From Beroe ovata (Eukaryota; Ctenophora; Nuda; Beroida; Beroidae): DNA of 48,046 nt. Positions within the stretch are counted from its first letter, which is position 1, and every line of letters starts with the position of its first letter. A model generated the notes under the pieces. It was not told where the DNA came from. It did no database searches and saw nothing but the letters and a program-made list of their open reading frames with translations. Positions 11,096-21,294 of the stretch are shown here, one piece after another. The position numbers and the translations under genes were made by a program. The stretch spans positions 439,050 to 487,095 of the forward strand of contig CAMPET010000010.1 of NCBI GenBank assembly GCA_946803715.1. Direction: 5' to 3'.

Positions 11096-12100
11096 CTATG
11101 ATCTGTTTGGGTCAGGGTGTCGCCATGTGGTCAGAGCCATGAGCGCCACATCATGCTCAGCTTCTTGTTTCTTAGCACACGTGTTTCCAGTTAGAACAGG
11201 GAAGGTGTCCGAGCCGTATTCCTCCGATAACGCCTCGTGCTGGATCTAGATAAAGAGGGAACAACTTTTTTAATTTGAATGCCATACATCCGTAAAATAG
11301 ACCTTGAGTTTGTGAAATAGAGTCCTTATTTACCTCGCAATAGAATCCGTGATTCGAGTTGGATGGATTGTTTGGATGTGTGGTGTATTTCGGTAGCTCT
11401 TCTCGGAAATACTTGGCGAAGATTGTGTTCAGGGTGGACTTGCACCATGTTCTGCTGAGCAGTATTCCCTGAGGAAATTCGTTATCGATATGAGACTGTC
11501 TAAACTTAATTGTGAATTATGAAACTGTGACTGTAACTGTGCGGGATTTTTTATTTACCATCAGCACCGATTCTGACCATCAATCAAACGAATGGGAAGA
11601 ATTCAGACCAAACCTGTTCGTCGAGTAAGCCGAATTTCTTGGCGGCTACAGAGAAAGCCTCCTGCTCCGCCCTTGCCGTTGATTCGTGCCACATTTCCCC
11701 GTAGGGAACGATCACTTCCCCCGTGTTTTTCACGCTGAGTTGACATCTATGTGTGTCCCGGAGCGGATCTCGCTGTATCTGGGGATAGTCCAACTCCAAT
11801 CCCTGGAATTGCAAGGGAAATTGCAGAGCTAAAAGAGGTCCCCATTCATAGTGGATTTAGTTTCCCAATTGGATGACTAGATCAAGTTGTTTTCAGCTGT
11901 TATCTATAAGGGGGGCCGGGGGAGAGATTTGGTCTCATTTCACCTGGAAACCGTCTCACCTTTCTCTGGACTGCTGTTGTGACTTCCTGCTTGAGATAGG
12001 GCAACAGAAGTCCCTCATTGAGAGCGAACCTCATGAGAGAATCCGGTTTCATAGTTGCAACAATTTCCAATGAGCGATTGAAACTCGATGTCCTGGCCAT
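11096..12100 (-). CDS. Small protein with two dsRNA-binding-like domains
   Basis: Four exons: 11960-12100, 11614-11802, 11334-11468, 11096-11245 (stop 11096-11098), all phase 0, giving 204 residues. The ATG at 12100 has a good context (ATCATGG); the open frame runs further upstream but meets a stop without an acceptor. Two modules resemble double-stranded-RNA-binding motifs. Residues about 48-108 carry HRCQLSVKNTGEV then ARAEQEAFSVAAKKFGLL. Residues about 111-198 carry CKSTLNTIFAKYF, LPKYTTHP, NHGFYCE and KKQEAEHDVALMALTTW. This helix, strand, Ala-rich helix order is typical of the fold. No catalytic domain is joined, so it would act as an accessory RNA-binding protein (inference). The exact family is not recognised. 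Confidence 0.7.
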
Positions 12101-12536
12101 GATTCGGTTATGAGGGTCACGAATGTCGAATAAGTCCGGAGGAATTAATTCGTGGCAAAACAATAATATCGTAACATCAAAAGATGATTAGATTATAGTT
12201 CAAATGACAGGCTAAATTATATAAAAGGCATGTCATAACACGAAGACACATTTAACGTGAACAAAGTAAAAAAAAAGAAACACAAGAAGAAAATAACTTG
12301 ACAGTGACAGTCAAAGCTCAACAACTCAGCATCACTTGTTCATAGTAGACACTGTCACACACACACAGACACACTGATCATAGCACTAGCTGAAGTTCAA
12401 GATAAAGTCAGATGATCGCACTTGTAAAACTATTGAAGTATAGATACGTGGGTAAATTGAAAGTATAAATAGTCCAGGAATCACTGTTAGTCCGGGTAAA
12501 TTGAAAGTCCGGGAATCACTGTTAGTCCGGGAATCA
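12101..12536. other. Spacer between GPCR and dsRBD genes
   Basis: AT-rich sequence with a short CACACA run near 12356. Near 12478-12542 the phrase GTCCGGGAATCACT is repeated next to the GPCR stop codon. No gene seen. Confidence 0.6.
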
Positions 12537-13754
12537 CTAATAGTCAGTTGATTTTGTAGTCCGGATCATGAAACTACGGCGGATAGCCCCAAAGACAGCT
12601 CGTATCTCATTCCGCATAACGCTGAGTCTGAGCGCATAAATCACTGGATTGACGGCCGGGGAAATGTACTGCAGCCACCACACTATCACCCGTAGGGTGT
12701 AATCAGCCAGGGAGGCACCTAGACGGGAGTTGGGTGGCACCCCATGCCGCACTGAGCTAAGAAGGTTCTGAGGGAGCCAGGTGGCAGTGTTCACGCTGGA
12801 GAGAATGAGGATGGTAACAGATAGGATGATGCGTTTTGGGGCGTGGTGAGGAGAGACATTCCTCACATCCTCCACTTTCCTCAGCACTCTTCCCCTATCC
12901 TCCTCTTTCCTCACCACTCTACCCCTATCCTCCTCTATCCTCACCCCTCCTCTCCTCCCCCTCTCCCTGTTCCCCATCCTGACCAATGTCAGTACGGTGT
13001 AGACACTGGAAGCTGTAATCAGGACAAAGTTTACAAAGTTGTAAGTCGTGTGTGTCCAAACTATCTGTGTTACATCCCGGATGTGTGTGTAACTGGGAAT
13101 ACACTGGAATGCAGGCCTGATGTACACTGTCACGTGGCTATACACCACTTCTTGTACTAGGAGTAGCAGTGATGTTAACCAGAATATGCCCAGAATAGCC
13201 AGAGTCCGAGTGTTTGTGACCCATCTCTGGGCATGGAGTGGTGCACTGATTGTGACCACTCTTTCCAGCGCTATAACACTCACTGTCCCTATTGCCATGC
13301 AGAGCAGCGGTCTGATGATAAATGAGGAGACTTTACACCAAGCGCCGTTATTCAGGATTTGTTTCGGATAAGCCTCTAGCTCCGATCCAGGAGCTATCTC
13401 TGTCATATCTAGCCACTGTCCCGTGAAACATGCAACTGAGACGAAACACATGTGACATGCCCCGATGGAAAAGTCAATGAATGAGAGACAGAATATGAGG
13501 AGAAGGTGTGGTTTTCGGGTTGCGTTGGAAACGTGCTTCCGGCGAGATAGGTATCTGTAGATAGCTGTCATACTGACCAGGTTACCAGTGACAGTTACCA
13601 TGGTAACAACTCCAGTCCAGATACCTAGCTGATAGTTCCTGTGTTCGACAAGACCCATGTTAGGGAGGTAGAGAGAAGTGACAGCAGAGAGTAGAATTGG
13701 CAATGATGATGGGTGATATTGTTTACGACAACAAGATCGATGACTCATCTGCAT
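12537..13754 (-). CDS. Class A (rhodopsin-like) GPCR, single exon
   Basis: Intronless frame of about 405 residues from the ATG at 13754 to TAG at 12537-12539. A CAG just before the next ATG (13748) could be a splice acceptor, which would make MSHRSCC the start. Seven hydrophobic helices are clear. TM1 carries TGNLV, TM2 LSFID, TM3 WCKVSSF ending ALERVVT (ERV in place of DRY), TM4 IFWLTSLLLL, TM5 YNFVNFVLI, TM6 NTATWLPQN (a changed CWxP) and TM7 NPVIY. Cys in WCKV and QCIPS would make the usual extracellular disulfide. The third inner loop is long, basic and internally repeated. The N-terminus is short, without a large ligand-binding domain. The ligand cannot be predicted. Confidence 0.9.
   Translation of the reverse strand: MQMSHRSCCRKQYHPSSLPILLSAVTSLYLPNMGLVEHRNYQLGIWTGVVTMVTVTGNLVSMTAIYRYLSRRKHVSNATRKPHLLLIFCLSFIDFSIGACHMCFVSVACFTGQWLDMTEIAPGSELEAYPKQILNNGAWCKVSSFIIRPLLCMAIGTVSVIALERVVTISAPLHAQRWVTNTRTLAILGIFWLTSLLLLVQEVVYSHVTVYIRPAFQCIPSYTHIRDVTQIVWTHTTYNFVNFVLITASSVYTVLTLVRMGNRERGRRGGVRIEEDRGRVVRKEEDRGRVLRKVEDVRNVSPHHAPKRIILSVTILILSSVNTATWLPQNLLSSVRHGVPPNSRLGASLADYTLRVIVWWLQYISPAVNPVIYALRLSVMRNEIRAVFGAIRRSFMIRTTKSTDY
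12880..12955 (-). repeat. Coding repeat in GPCR third inner loop
   Basis: A unit of about 33-36 bases is repeated two to three times and encodes EEDRGRVxRK. It gives the receptor an alternating acidic/basic third intracellular loop. Confidence 0.75.
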
Positions 13755-15242
13755 GACACCAAATATCAAACTGTATCTTTAAACTTTGACATATGTTTAG
13801 CCGATAAACATTCCTATCTGTGACTGTCATAGTGTCACAGTCAGTCAGATAGGCAACATTCAATGATGTAACGGTGTACCGTGTGCGTGTTGCGGAAACT
13901 TCTCCCTACCAACACGACTGTCCAATGTCCAAAGGGTGGGAAACGGGTGAAAAAATCAAAACTACGGCAAAAATCCACCGACACAGACGTAAGGAATGTA
14001 GTGAAAACCGATATAGAGTGGTGAAGAATGCTACAATATTGTACTTACGTTTTCTGATGAACTCTGCCCTCTAGACAGATAGACTGAGGAGTATTTCCTC
14101 CTCTTGCAAATCTTCCATGGTTGTATCTTCGCCTGTGAGTTGAGAACACCATTATAGCAAAGTCATAGATCCATTTAAAGATAAACAAATCCTACTTGAA
14201 CTAAATATGCCATATTTTCAAAGTTGCCATCGTTTTAAAAATCCAATCATCACAGATTTAATCGCAGTAAAATGAAAACAATCGATTCCAGGTCGAATAT
14301 AAACTTAGTAAACAATTTAGCATTATGGTTAAACTGTAAACTGATATGAGTGTCCTCATAGATGTATTAATATTATCCTAGTATAGCTATACCATCCCAA
14401 ATCCTGATACGATCAAGTGTTACTATAAGGCGATCACTAGGATATTGTTATGTAACTGAATTTATCACTTTCTAAATATAGAATCTCTGGTAAAATCCTG
14501 AATCGGGCTTTGTAATGTGAAATCAATAACCAACAGTTACCAACATTGTAATACTCGTTTTTATATCATGATCAGATTCCATTGTTAATATCAGGTAAAA
14601 ATCAAAACTTGCAATATCTTTCAGGGAATGAATGAACATGCAATTGCATAAGAAGTTATGAAAACTCGACAGATTTCAGTTAGCCCAGTAATTCTAAGGG
14701 ATATATAAATTGAGAAGTAAGTTTAAGTACAAGTAGAAAAGTTCCTATCCAATTCGCATGCCGATTACCATTATTGCTACTTTACTTCTTCCAAAACTGA
14801 TATCACTAAGTATAAAATTCTAGTAACGCAACAATTTAAACATCACTTCACATTTATACTTCTACATTTCATAGAATCATTGAACTCCAAAATCTTCCCT
14901 TTGTACAAGAAATATCAATCTTCAGACACAAATCAAAGCAAAGAAACAGATCTCTATAGATCATGTACTATAACATTCAGAATGAACAGTTCAAAATGAA
15001 CTTCAATGGCAAAATAAATCCAACTGCAAGATGCAATAGTGCGGTTAATGTACCTGTGACGAACACTTCTGAGTTTCACACTCACTATAACATCCAAATT
15101 TACCAAATGGTAAACTACCACTTATTTTTCGAAGGAATGGCCGATTTTCAGAGTTTACATAAGAAATACAGCCTCATTAATGATGAAACTCGGGCCTATT
15201 CCTCGTGTGTATCATACCAACCCCTCCATTGATCGATAAATA
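13755..15242. other. Intergenic region between GPCR and OTUD5
   Basis: AT-rich sequence with no convincing coding exon. Short open stretches such as 14963-15232 have no family resemblance. It probably holds the GPCR promoter and 5' leader and the OTUD5 3' UTR. Confidence 0.55.
14049..14132 (-). other. Candidate 5' leader exon of the GPCR gene
   Basis: Bounded on the minus strand by a CTCACAG acceptor and an AAAAC/GTAAGTAC donor. It contains an ATG with a 15-codon frame ending in TAG. It lies upstream of the GPCR on the same strand, so a spliced leader exon with a small upstream ORF is plausible. It is not proven. Confidence 0.3.
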
Positions 15243-18200
15243 CTATTGTTTTTGCATACTGTTCACATATTCAGCCCGGCTCAGTGCTAGAGCGGCTTCC
15301 AACATCTTTTCCTCGTCATAGTCGTCTAACCCTGCAATAACAGTTTTTATTCAACGAAATGTATAGTTAATGTACATTGTATATACATAGTGGGAATACG
15401 CAAATGTTTGTGTGTGTGCGCGCACAGCTTTCAAAAACCGTGAGTGTTTAGCACTGAGTGTACGCCAATCGAGTAGATTGGATCAACACCTAGACCCATA
15501 TCAGAAATCACACATTAAAGCCCCCCTCACTTTGTGATGGGCCAGTGATTAGGGTGATTAAGGAATTGTCGACACATCAGCACTCTCCCTCAATGGGAAA
15601 TTTCTACGAAATCGCGTGCGCGCGGCGCAAATTTCTGTTTGATGTTGCACTGACGAGCACACTTTCTTCTCGCAAAAATGCGCGAAATTGGAGAGAAATT
15701 GTCAGCATTGGCGGATGATCTTTGCGATATTTTTAATGTCATCGATTGTATTAGATCGTTAAAAAGGGAAATTCAATACGGCGAATATAATGCAAAGGAA
15801 TAATGATATTCATGTCTTCAGACGAAAAACAAGACGTACGATTGTATTCTCAGCGAATGTTCAAGGTGGATTCAGAAGTTAGTTCAGATTACCCATCTGA
15901 TAAACTAGGGGGGGCAAACTAGCCAGTATATAGTCGGTAAAACGTATAATGGACGGCAATTTAATTCACATCTATCTTACAGCTATAATAGTGATGCCAT
16001 ATAAAGCATCTAAGCGAGATATTAAGTATAGCTAACGTGAGAATGTGAAATTGAGGGTCAGCATGGGGCACATTTTTACTAACACCTTGTCGCTATTTGT
16101 GAATACATGTCATACATATTAGTTTAGTAAATGACAGAGAGCAACGTGTAAGCGGATTAAATTATCTACTGAAATCAACAGCAACTGAAATTAACCAAAC
16201 ACAAGGAAATATTTACCGTATACAGGGTATAGAGTATCGATTGCAGAGGACTCGCTTGCAGGGGGAGGTATAGATGTTGAGCTGTGGGGTGGGGTGAGAT
16301 GGGGGGCTGGGGGTGGTGGTTGATATGAACTACTGCTGCCACTGCTGCTAGCCGCCACCTGTGAGGGATAGTGAGTGATTTTGTCATATTTGACACCATT
16401 CCCGATATCAATTCTTGACACTACATGACTGACACTCAGTAAAGAGAAATTTTTCAGTAAATAGAAATTGCTTTACAACTGTGCTTGACAGTTGAATTGA
16501 TACTAGTTTGTTGACTAACACTACAACTGCTAGACTGGACACCATTTCAATGATTGACACCACGTTTTCTTAACACCACTCACCTGGTGTGTTGCTGCTG
16601 AACTACTTGACAACCCCGAATGGCCTGGTTGAGAGCTGGACCCAGCTACACTACTACCATCCTGATCATGTTGCCTCTCATTCTGCTTGACCCACTCCAT
16701 GTAACTGTCACGTGCTATTGCAGCAGTGATAGCATCCGCTGAAATAGAGGGGGGATACACTGATTATTACATGTGCCCGAATTGAGCTGGAATCCGGCAG
16801 TGCGCCAATTAATTGTCCCGCGCTAGCACCATTTGAGTTTACATTGAGAAAAAGAAGTTTTCTCACAGCAATACCCCAACCACTCTGATTACCTGTAGCC
16901 TCCATGTCACTACTGTCCAGCTTATCTTGCATCATAATTCTCTCAATGTCATCTGCCTCAGATTGTGTCAATCCGTCCTTCAACAACTGCTGGTCCGCTA
17001 GCTGGTGGGGGGAGTGGGTTATAGACTCAAGTGAAGGAATCATTGCTCTCAATAGATCAGCTTGAAATTGCATCTGCAGTTTTACAACACATAAACAACA
17101 AATGGGCATGAGTATTGTTCTACTATAAGTTAGTGCAACACATTCAAACGCTTACTCCTGGCTTGAACCCTGGTAGCCCCAATCCCACTCCCACACTAGG
17201 CTCATATGGGTCCCTCACACTGTTGTAGTGGCAGTTACAGTGATATGACAGTCGGAGAGGGGGGTTGTCTGTTTTCAGATGGTAACCCAGTGTGTTCACT
17301 GGTTCTGTGAGGGATAAAGTGGTCTCAAGCAATGATGTGTCTATGATAAAATACTTTAAACTGATTAATACCTGATTAAACCTGATAAGCGAAACAGTTA
17401 CCTAAACTATAAATAAAAACTTCAATTGGTCGATTGTACATCTCTGACATTGCTTGCATCTCGAGTTGGTTACCGAAGCACCCATCTTGCCTCTTTCTGT
17501 TGACATATGACAGGTAATCTTCTGTCACAAACTGGGAGAAGTAGTCCCTGTTCTTGACCTGAAAATAGGTAATGACTAATGATAAGTTGAAAAGGATTTA
17601 TTCAGACCAACATAAACAACATAATAATTGGAGTTAAGCTCACCATATAATCCATACATTTAGTCCGGACAACCCCATGCATCTCTTGATCCCCATAGAG
17701 CTGATCAGCTGAAGGGTATTTGTGGTAAAAACTCCAGGTTGGTATCATATATAACACTATCATCATCAGTCATCAGGATCAATGAACTATACGAACCAAC
17801 AGATCTGAAGAGACAAGCACCATCTTCAATACATCTCTTAATATTGTAACCCTTCTTTTCCTTGAGTAGTTTCTCATACATCTTCTCCTTCTGAAAGAGA
17901 AACAGTTTATACTCCACCAGGATAATTCTAAATAAGATTATTACTCCTTACTTCTCTCTGTGTCAAATAACTTACATTCCAGTCATAGACAGAATGAGCA
18001 TCATACTCATCATCACTGTTGTTTCTTTCCCTTGTCTCACCAGGACTTCTTGGAGTTGGAGCTGCAACACTCCTACTGCTTCCCACAACTCTCCTTCTCC
18101 TTCTCCCACCATCTCTACGTTCTACCTCCCATGAATCTATAAAGAATTAATACCATGTCACTTTTGACTTATCCTATCAATGTGAATTGAAGGTAGGATC

Positions 18201-18462
18201 AGGAGGCATTTCATGTTTTCATATTGGGTACATTGTAGTTGATAAGTGAAACACACTGACCTGTACTGAAAGGCTTTTCTCTTTCTCTTGGAGGGGATGG
18301 AGGTGTCCTTGGAGGATTGTAGAAACCAGCTGCAGATGAACTTCCTGGACTTGCCCCTCCAAACCTGTTTGGTGAAAGAGGCGTGGAGGCTGATGGGGGA
18401 GGTTCTGTTTCAGGATTTGGCTCATCACCTTTTTCTACATTGACTTTTGGCAAGATTGTCAT
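15243..18462 (-). CDS. OTUD5: OTUD5-like deubiquitinase
   Basis: Ten exons: 18261-18462, 17976-18136, 17797-17890, 17644-17708, 17402-17558, 17156-17304, 16893-17073, 16584-16738, 16217-16358, 15243-15331. All phases agree; 464 residues, against 571 in human. The OTU cysteine-protease domain is complete: [18 protein letters not shown] holds the catalytic Asp and Cys, and [10 protein letters not shown] the catalytic His. [15 protein letters not shown] and [13 protein letters not shown] are close to vertebrate OTUD5. An acidic NNSDDEYD segment before the domain matches the NSEDEYE region of human OTUD5 that carries the activating phosphoserine. [14 protein letters not shown] and [10 protein letters not shown] follow. 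The C-terminus ([17 protein letters not shown]) fits a ubiquitin-interacting motif. The N-terminus is Pro/Ser-rich. The family call is firm. Confidence 0.95.
15590..15700. repeat. GC-rich block like that at 10.3 kb
   Basis: This OTUD5 intron contains GCGTGCGCGCGGCGCAAATT and TGCGCGAAATT, resembling the GCGCGCGGCGCAAACTTTTG stretch near 10313. It is probably a shared dispersed repeat family. Confidence 0.45.
16388..16583. repeat. TGACACC-rich stretch in an OTUD5 intron
   Basis: TTTGACACCATT, CTTGACACTAC, CTGACACTCAG, TGGACACCATTT, ATTGACACCACG and TTAACACCACT occur within 200 bases. This is the same core as in the MAGI intron array. Confidence 0.7.
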
Positions 18463-18768
18463 CCTATGAATGGTAGGGATATGAAATACTATTCTGTCAC
18501 ATAAGTTAAGTGATTAAATAATGCCATACTGAGCAAAGAGTGGAAGAAAGCTAAGTATTGCAAGCTCATTTGAAACATTTTAAAAGGTTGAGCAAACAGG
18601 AAACTGTGCAAAAATAAGAAGCTGCTAAGTCACAGGTGAATCCAGTATGGATAATAATTCCTTAGCTGTCATTGGTTGGTATCAATAGCATGTCCTTAGC
18701 TTGGCAGCTGTTTGAATAGACCCTTCAAATTCATTATCATATTCCCTTACATCTGAAGAGATTGTACA

Positions 18769-18860
18769 TTGTAGGATTTTCCCTAATTGGCGCCATGCAA
18801 TTGTTATTCCGCCCTTACCAAGTAAAATCCCACCAAAGAGAGTAGGGAGAAATCCTACAA
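18769..18860. mobile_element. MITE-like inverted-repeat element
   Basis: It begins TTGTAGGATTTTCCCT and ends AGGGAGAAATCCTACAA, a 16-17 base terminal inverted repeat around a core with GGCGCCATGCAATTGTTATTC. A related core, GGCGCCGCGCAATTGCTATTC, recurs near 19120. It has no coding capacity. Confidence 0.6.
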
Positions 18861-19175
18861 CTGAAGAGGTGTATAGATGTACATATATCTGTATAGTTAC
18901 GCTGAAAACATTACAAAATACAATGCAAATATTCAAATCCAAATGCAAATATTTAAATCCAATAGTAGGTACAAGATAAAGTGTAAAGGAGAATCTAGAC
19001 TGTACCCAGTCCACTAGTCAACTCACGTGACTGCATGTGCATCTGTGCATCAATTTAAGTATATGTACTAGGTTTATAGCTTTTCTTCATCGTAGGCCTT
19101 TGAAGGGGTTTCCCTACCGTCGGCGCCGCGCAATTGCTATTCAATGCCGTTGCCAGATGCAGTTGTAGGATTCCA

Positions 19176-19218
19176 CCCTACCCTTGCTGGCGGGATTTTA
19201 TCCCTGGCAAGGGTAGGG
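19176..19218. repeat. Inverted repeat CCCTACCCTTGC
   Basis: CCCTACCCTTGC at 19176-19187 pairs exactly with GCAAGGGTAGGG at 19207-19218. It lies just after a second GTTGTAGGATT phrase, so it is likely the end of another member of the 18769-18860 element family. Confidence 0.65.
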
Positions 19219-19912
19219 GGAAATTTAGCAGGTGACGCGCATTACGCGCCGCGGCTCAATTATACCTACTCTGTGTGCTTTTTACGCACGGCGTGCGCAA
19301 AATACAAAGGGTCTTCTTGAAGGAGACGGAGGACGCTCAACAAAACTCGAATGGCTGTCAGAAAGTAACTCAATTATATAAGTCAATAGCGAATGGCTCC
19401 AACATTCTGCAGTTTCCGTGTAGATCATATTTTAGTGGGACACTCTACTCACTAACGATTTGATAGACAAGAAAATACGTGAATTGGATTAGAATTATCA
19501 TTTTAGATCACAATACAATTTAGAATTCTTAGCTCAGGCTGCGTTAGATCCTTCGTCATNAACAGTGGCCATGGCAAATGAAATCTCAAATCTGACAAAA
19601 TAGTGAAGCTACGCGCACACTAATGGCAAGTTGCAATTGCCAAATGAGAAATTAATTCATTTGTCTACATTTGGAGTATTGAAACAATTTGTAGCATGAT
19701 GTGCTTCGAAAGTAAATCATGATTTGATGGCCCTTAGGGCCTTTGTTTTTGTCATTCCAAATCAATAAATCATTCTTGTACACAAGTTCCTCCTACCCTT
19801 TGCTCCTATTCCAGATCTCAATGTCTGTGTTTGTCTTGGTTAGATTTAAACTGGAGTCAGCATAACCTTTCTTTGAAAACTAAGTCACAATCCTTCTCCT
19901 TATAGGGCCATC

Positions 19913-21294
19913 ATGTCAGCCTTTCACACAAAGACTATTGCTGGTGTCCTAGAACCAGTGGCTCAGCAGGTGGGAAACTGCATCAGCATATTTTAATTTT
20001 TGTTGAAGGAGGTTTCTTCATAACCCTGGATCTGATCATAAGATTGGCAAGAAATTTGGGACATCATTTTTACAGCAAAATAGTATTGATATTTTTCAGG
20101 TGTCACATTTAGTGGTTCTCTATGAAGCTGGTCAACAGGGGCAAGCAATGCCCGATCTGAGTGAAAATATTACTGTTGTTCTCACCTGTGTTAGTAACCT
20201 AGCAAGTGTTGCTGAGCAGACTGCATTGCAGAGCAATGATGCTACATTCATTGTGAGTACTGATTGAGAGAGACATTTATCACTGAATATGATTTCAATA
20301 ATGGAGGATTGGCACCTATTTTAATAATATTTTAGAGAGATTTCCCTTCTGCACTTGCTGCAGTGAACAGCAGTAGCCAGGCTCTCAGTGAAGCTGTAGC
20401 AGAACTCAAAGCTGATCCGTACAGTAGTCAAGGGAGAAGGAAACTGATCACAGGGGCCAAGGGGATTTTAACAGGTTGAAATACACTCCTGTCCCTGCCT
20501 TGCGATATCTATTTTTCTGGGATGCTGTTAAATCAATATCATGCTGCAGGGACTTGTGACCTACTGCTAATGTATGATGAGAGCGAAGTTAGGAAGATTG
20601 TGAAGAATTGTGAGGCCGTCAAGAGTTATTTCCCAGTTTGTTTAGAGGTGAATAGAAAGAACTGATGATCTAGAAATTATCTGATATCTACGTTACAAAG
20701 AAAGCTGGTTTAGTTTAGGATCATCTAACAAATTTCTGGCAGGTTGGTACACTGGAAGATCTCACTTTTTACATCAAGAATCTCACTCCTGGACTCACCC
20801 AAGTTTGCAAAGCTGTGCAGAACAGAGCTGAGGAGCTACTTCACAAGCCATACGCTGTAGGTTATGTCATGATGACCTTTTCATGAATTGTTATCAATGG
20901 TGAACCAATAAACCTTATAACACTTATTGGTTCATCATTGTGCAATGTGCCACTGACCACTGCCCTCAGGATATTTTGAGGAGGGAAACCGATCAACTAA
21001 AGAAGTTCGCTCCCATGCTGATTGGTGCTAGCAAGAGTCTCATCAATGCTGGAACAAATGAAGATCTCGCTAATGCAGCTCATCAGAACTTGTAAGTTCT
21101 TGTTAGTAACAATTATGGTTGTCTCTCCAGTTCTACTCTACTCATTCCGTATGGTTGATCATGTACCCACTACTACCCAGGGATACCACTATTGAGAAGA
21201 TGGGAGCGTCCATGAAAGAGATAATCAGAGTACTACTTCTCAAAGATCCAGACTACGGAAAGAAGATCATTGCTGACTTCCACCCTCTTGCACT
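19913..21294 (+). other. VCL: Vinculin head D1 exons
   Basis: Exons 19913-19969, 20100-20252, 20336-20474, 20550-20647, 20743-20856, 20970-21091 and 21181-21294 encode about 265 residues. These align through SHLVVLYEAG, ADPYSSQGRRKLITGAKGIL, GTCDLLLMYDESEVRKIVKN, TFYIKNLTPGLTQV and MGASMKEIIRVL with the talin-binding D1 domain of vertebrate vinculin. Confidence 0.9.

Larger units (their letters stand above)
18463..19912. other. Head-to-head upstream region of OTUD5 and vinculin
   Basis: About 1.45 kb separates the two divergent start codons. It holds two small inverted-repeat elements (listed) and GC-rich palindromic bits near 19230-19300. There is a single-N join at 19560 and a likely leader acceptor (TTATAG at 19900-19905) just before the vinculin ATG, so a non-coding vinculin leader exon probably lies here. 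Promoters for both genes are expected but no core motif is convincing. Confidence 0.6.

Noticed and set aside
14963-15232. 89-codon plus-strand open frame
   Set aside because: AT-rich composition, no domain, no splice context and no relation to neighbours; probably chance.
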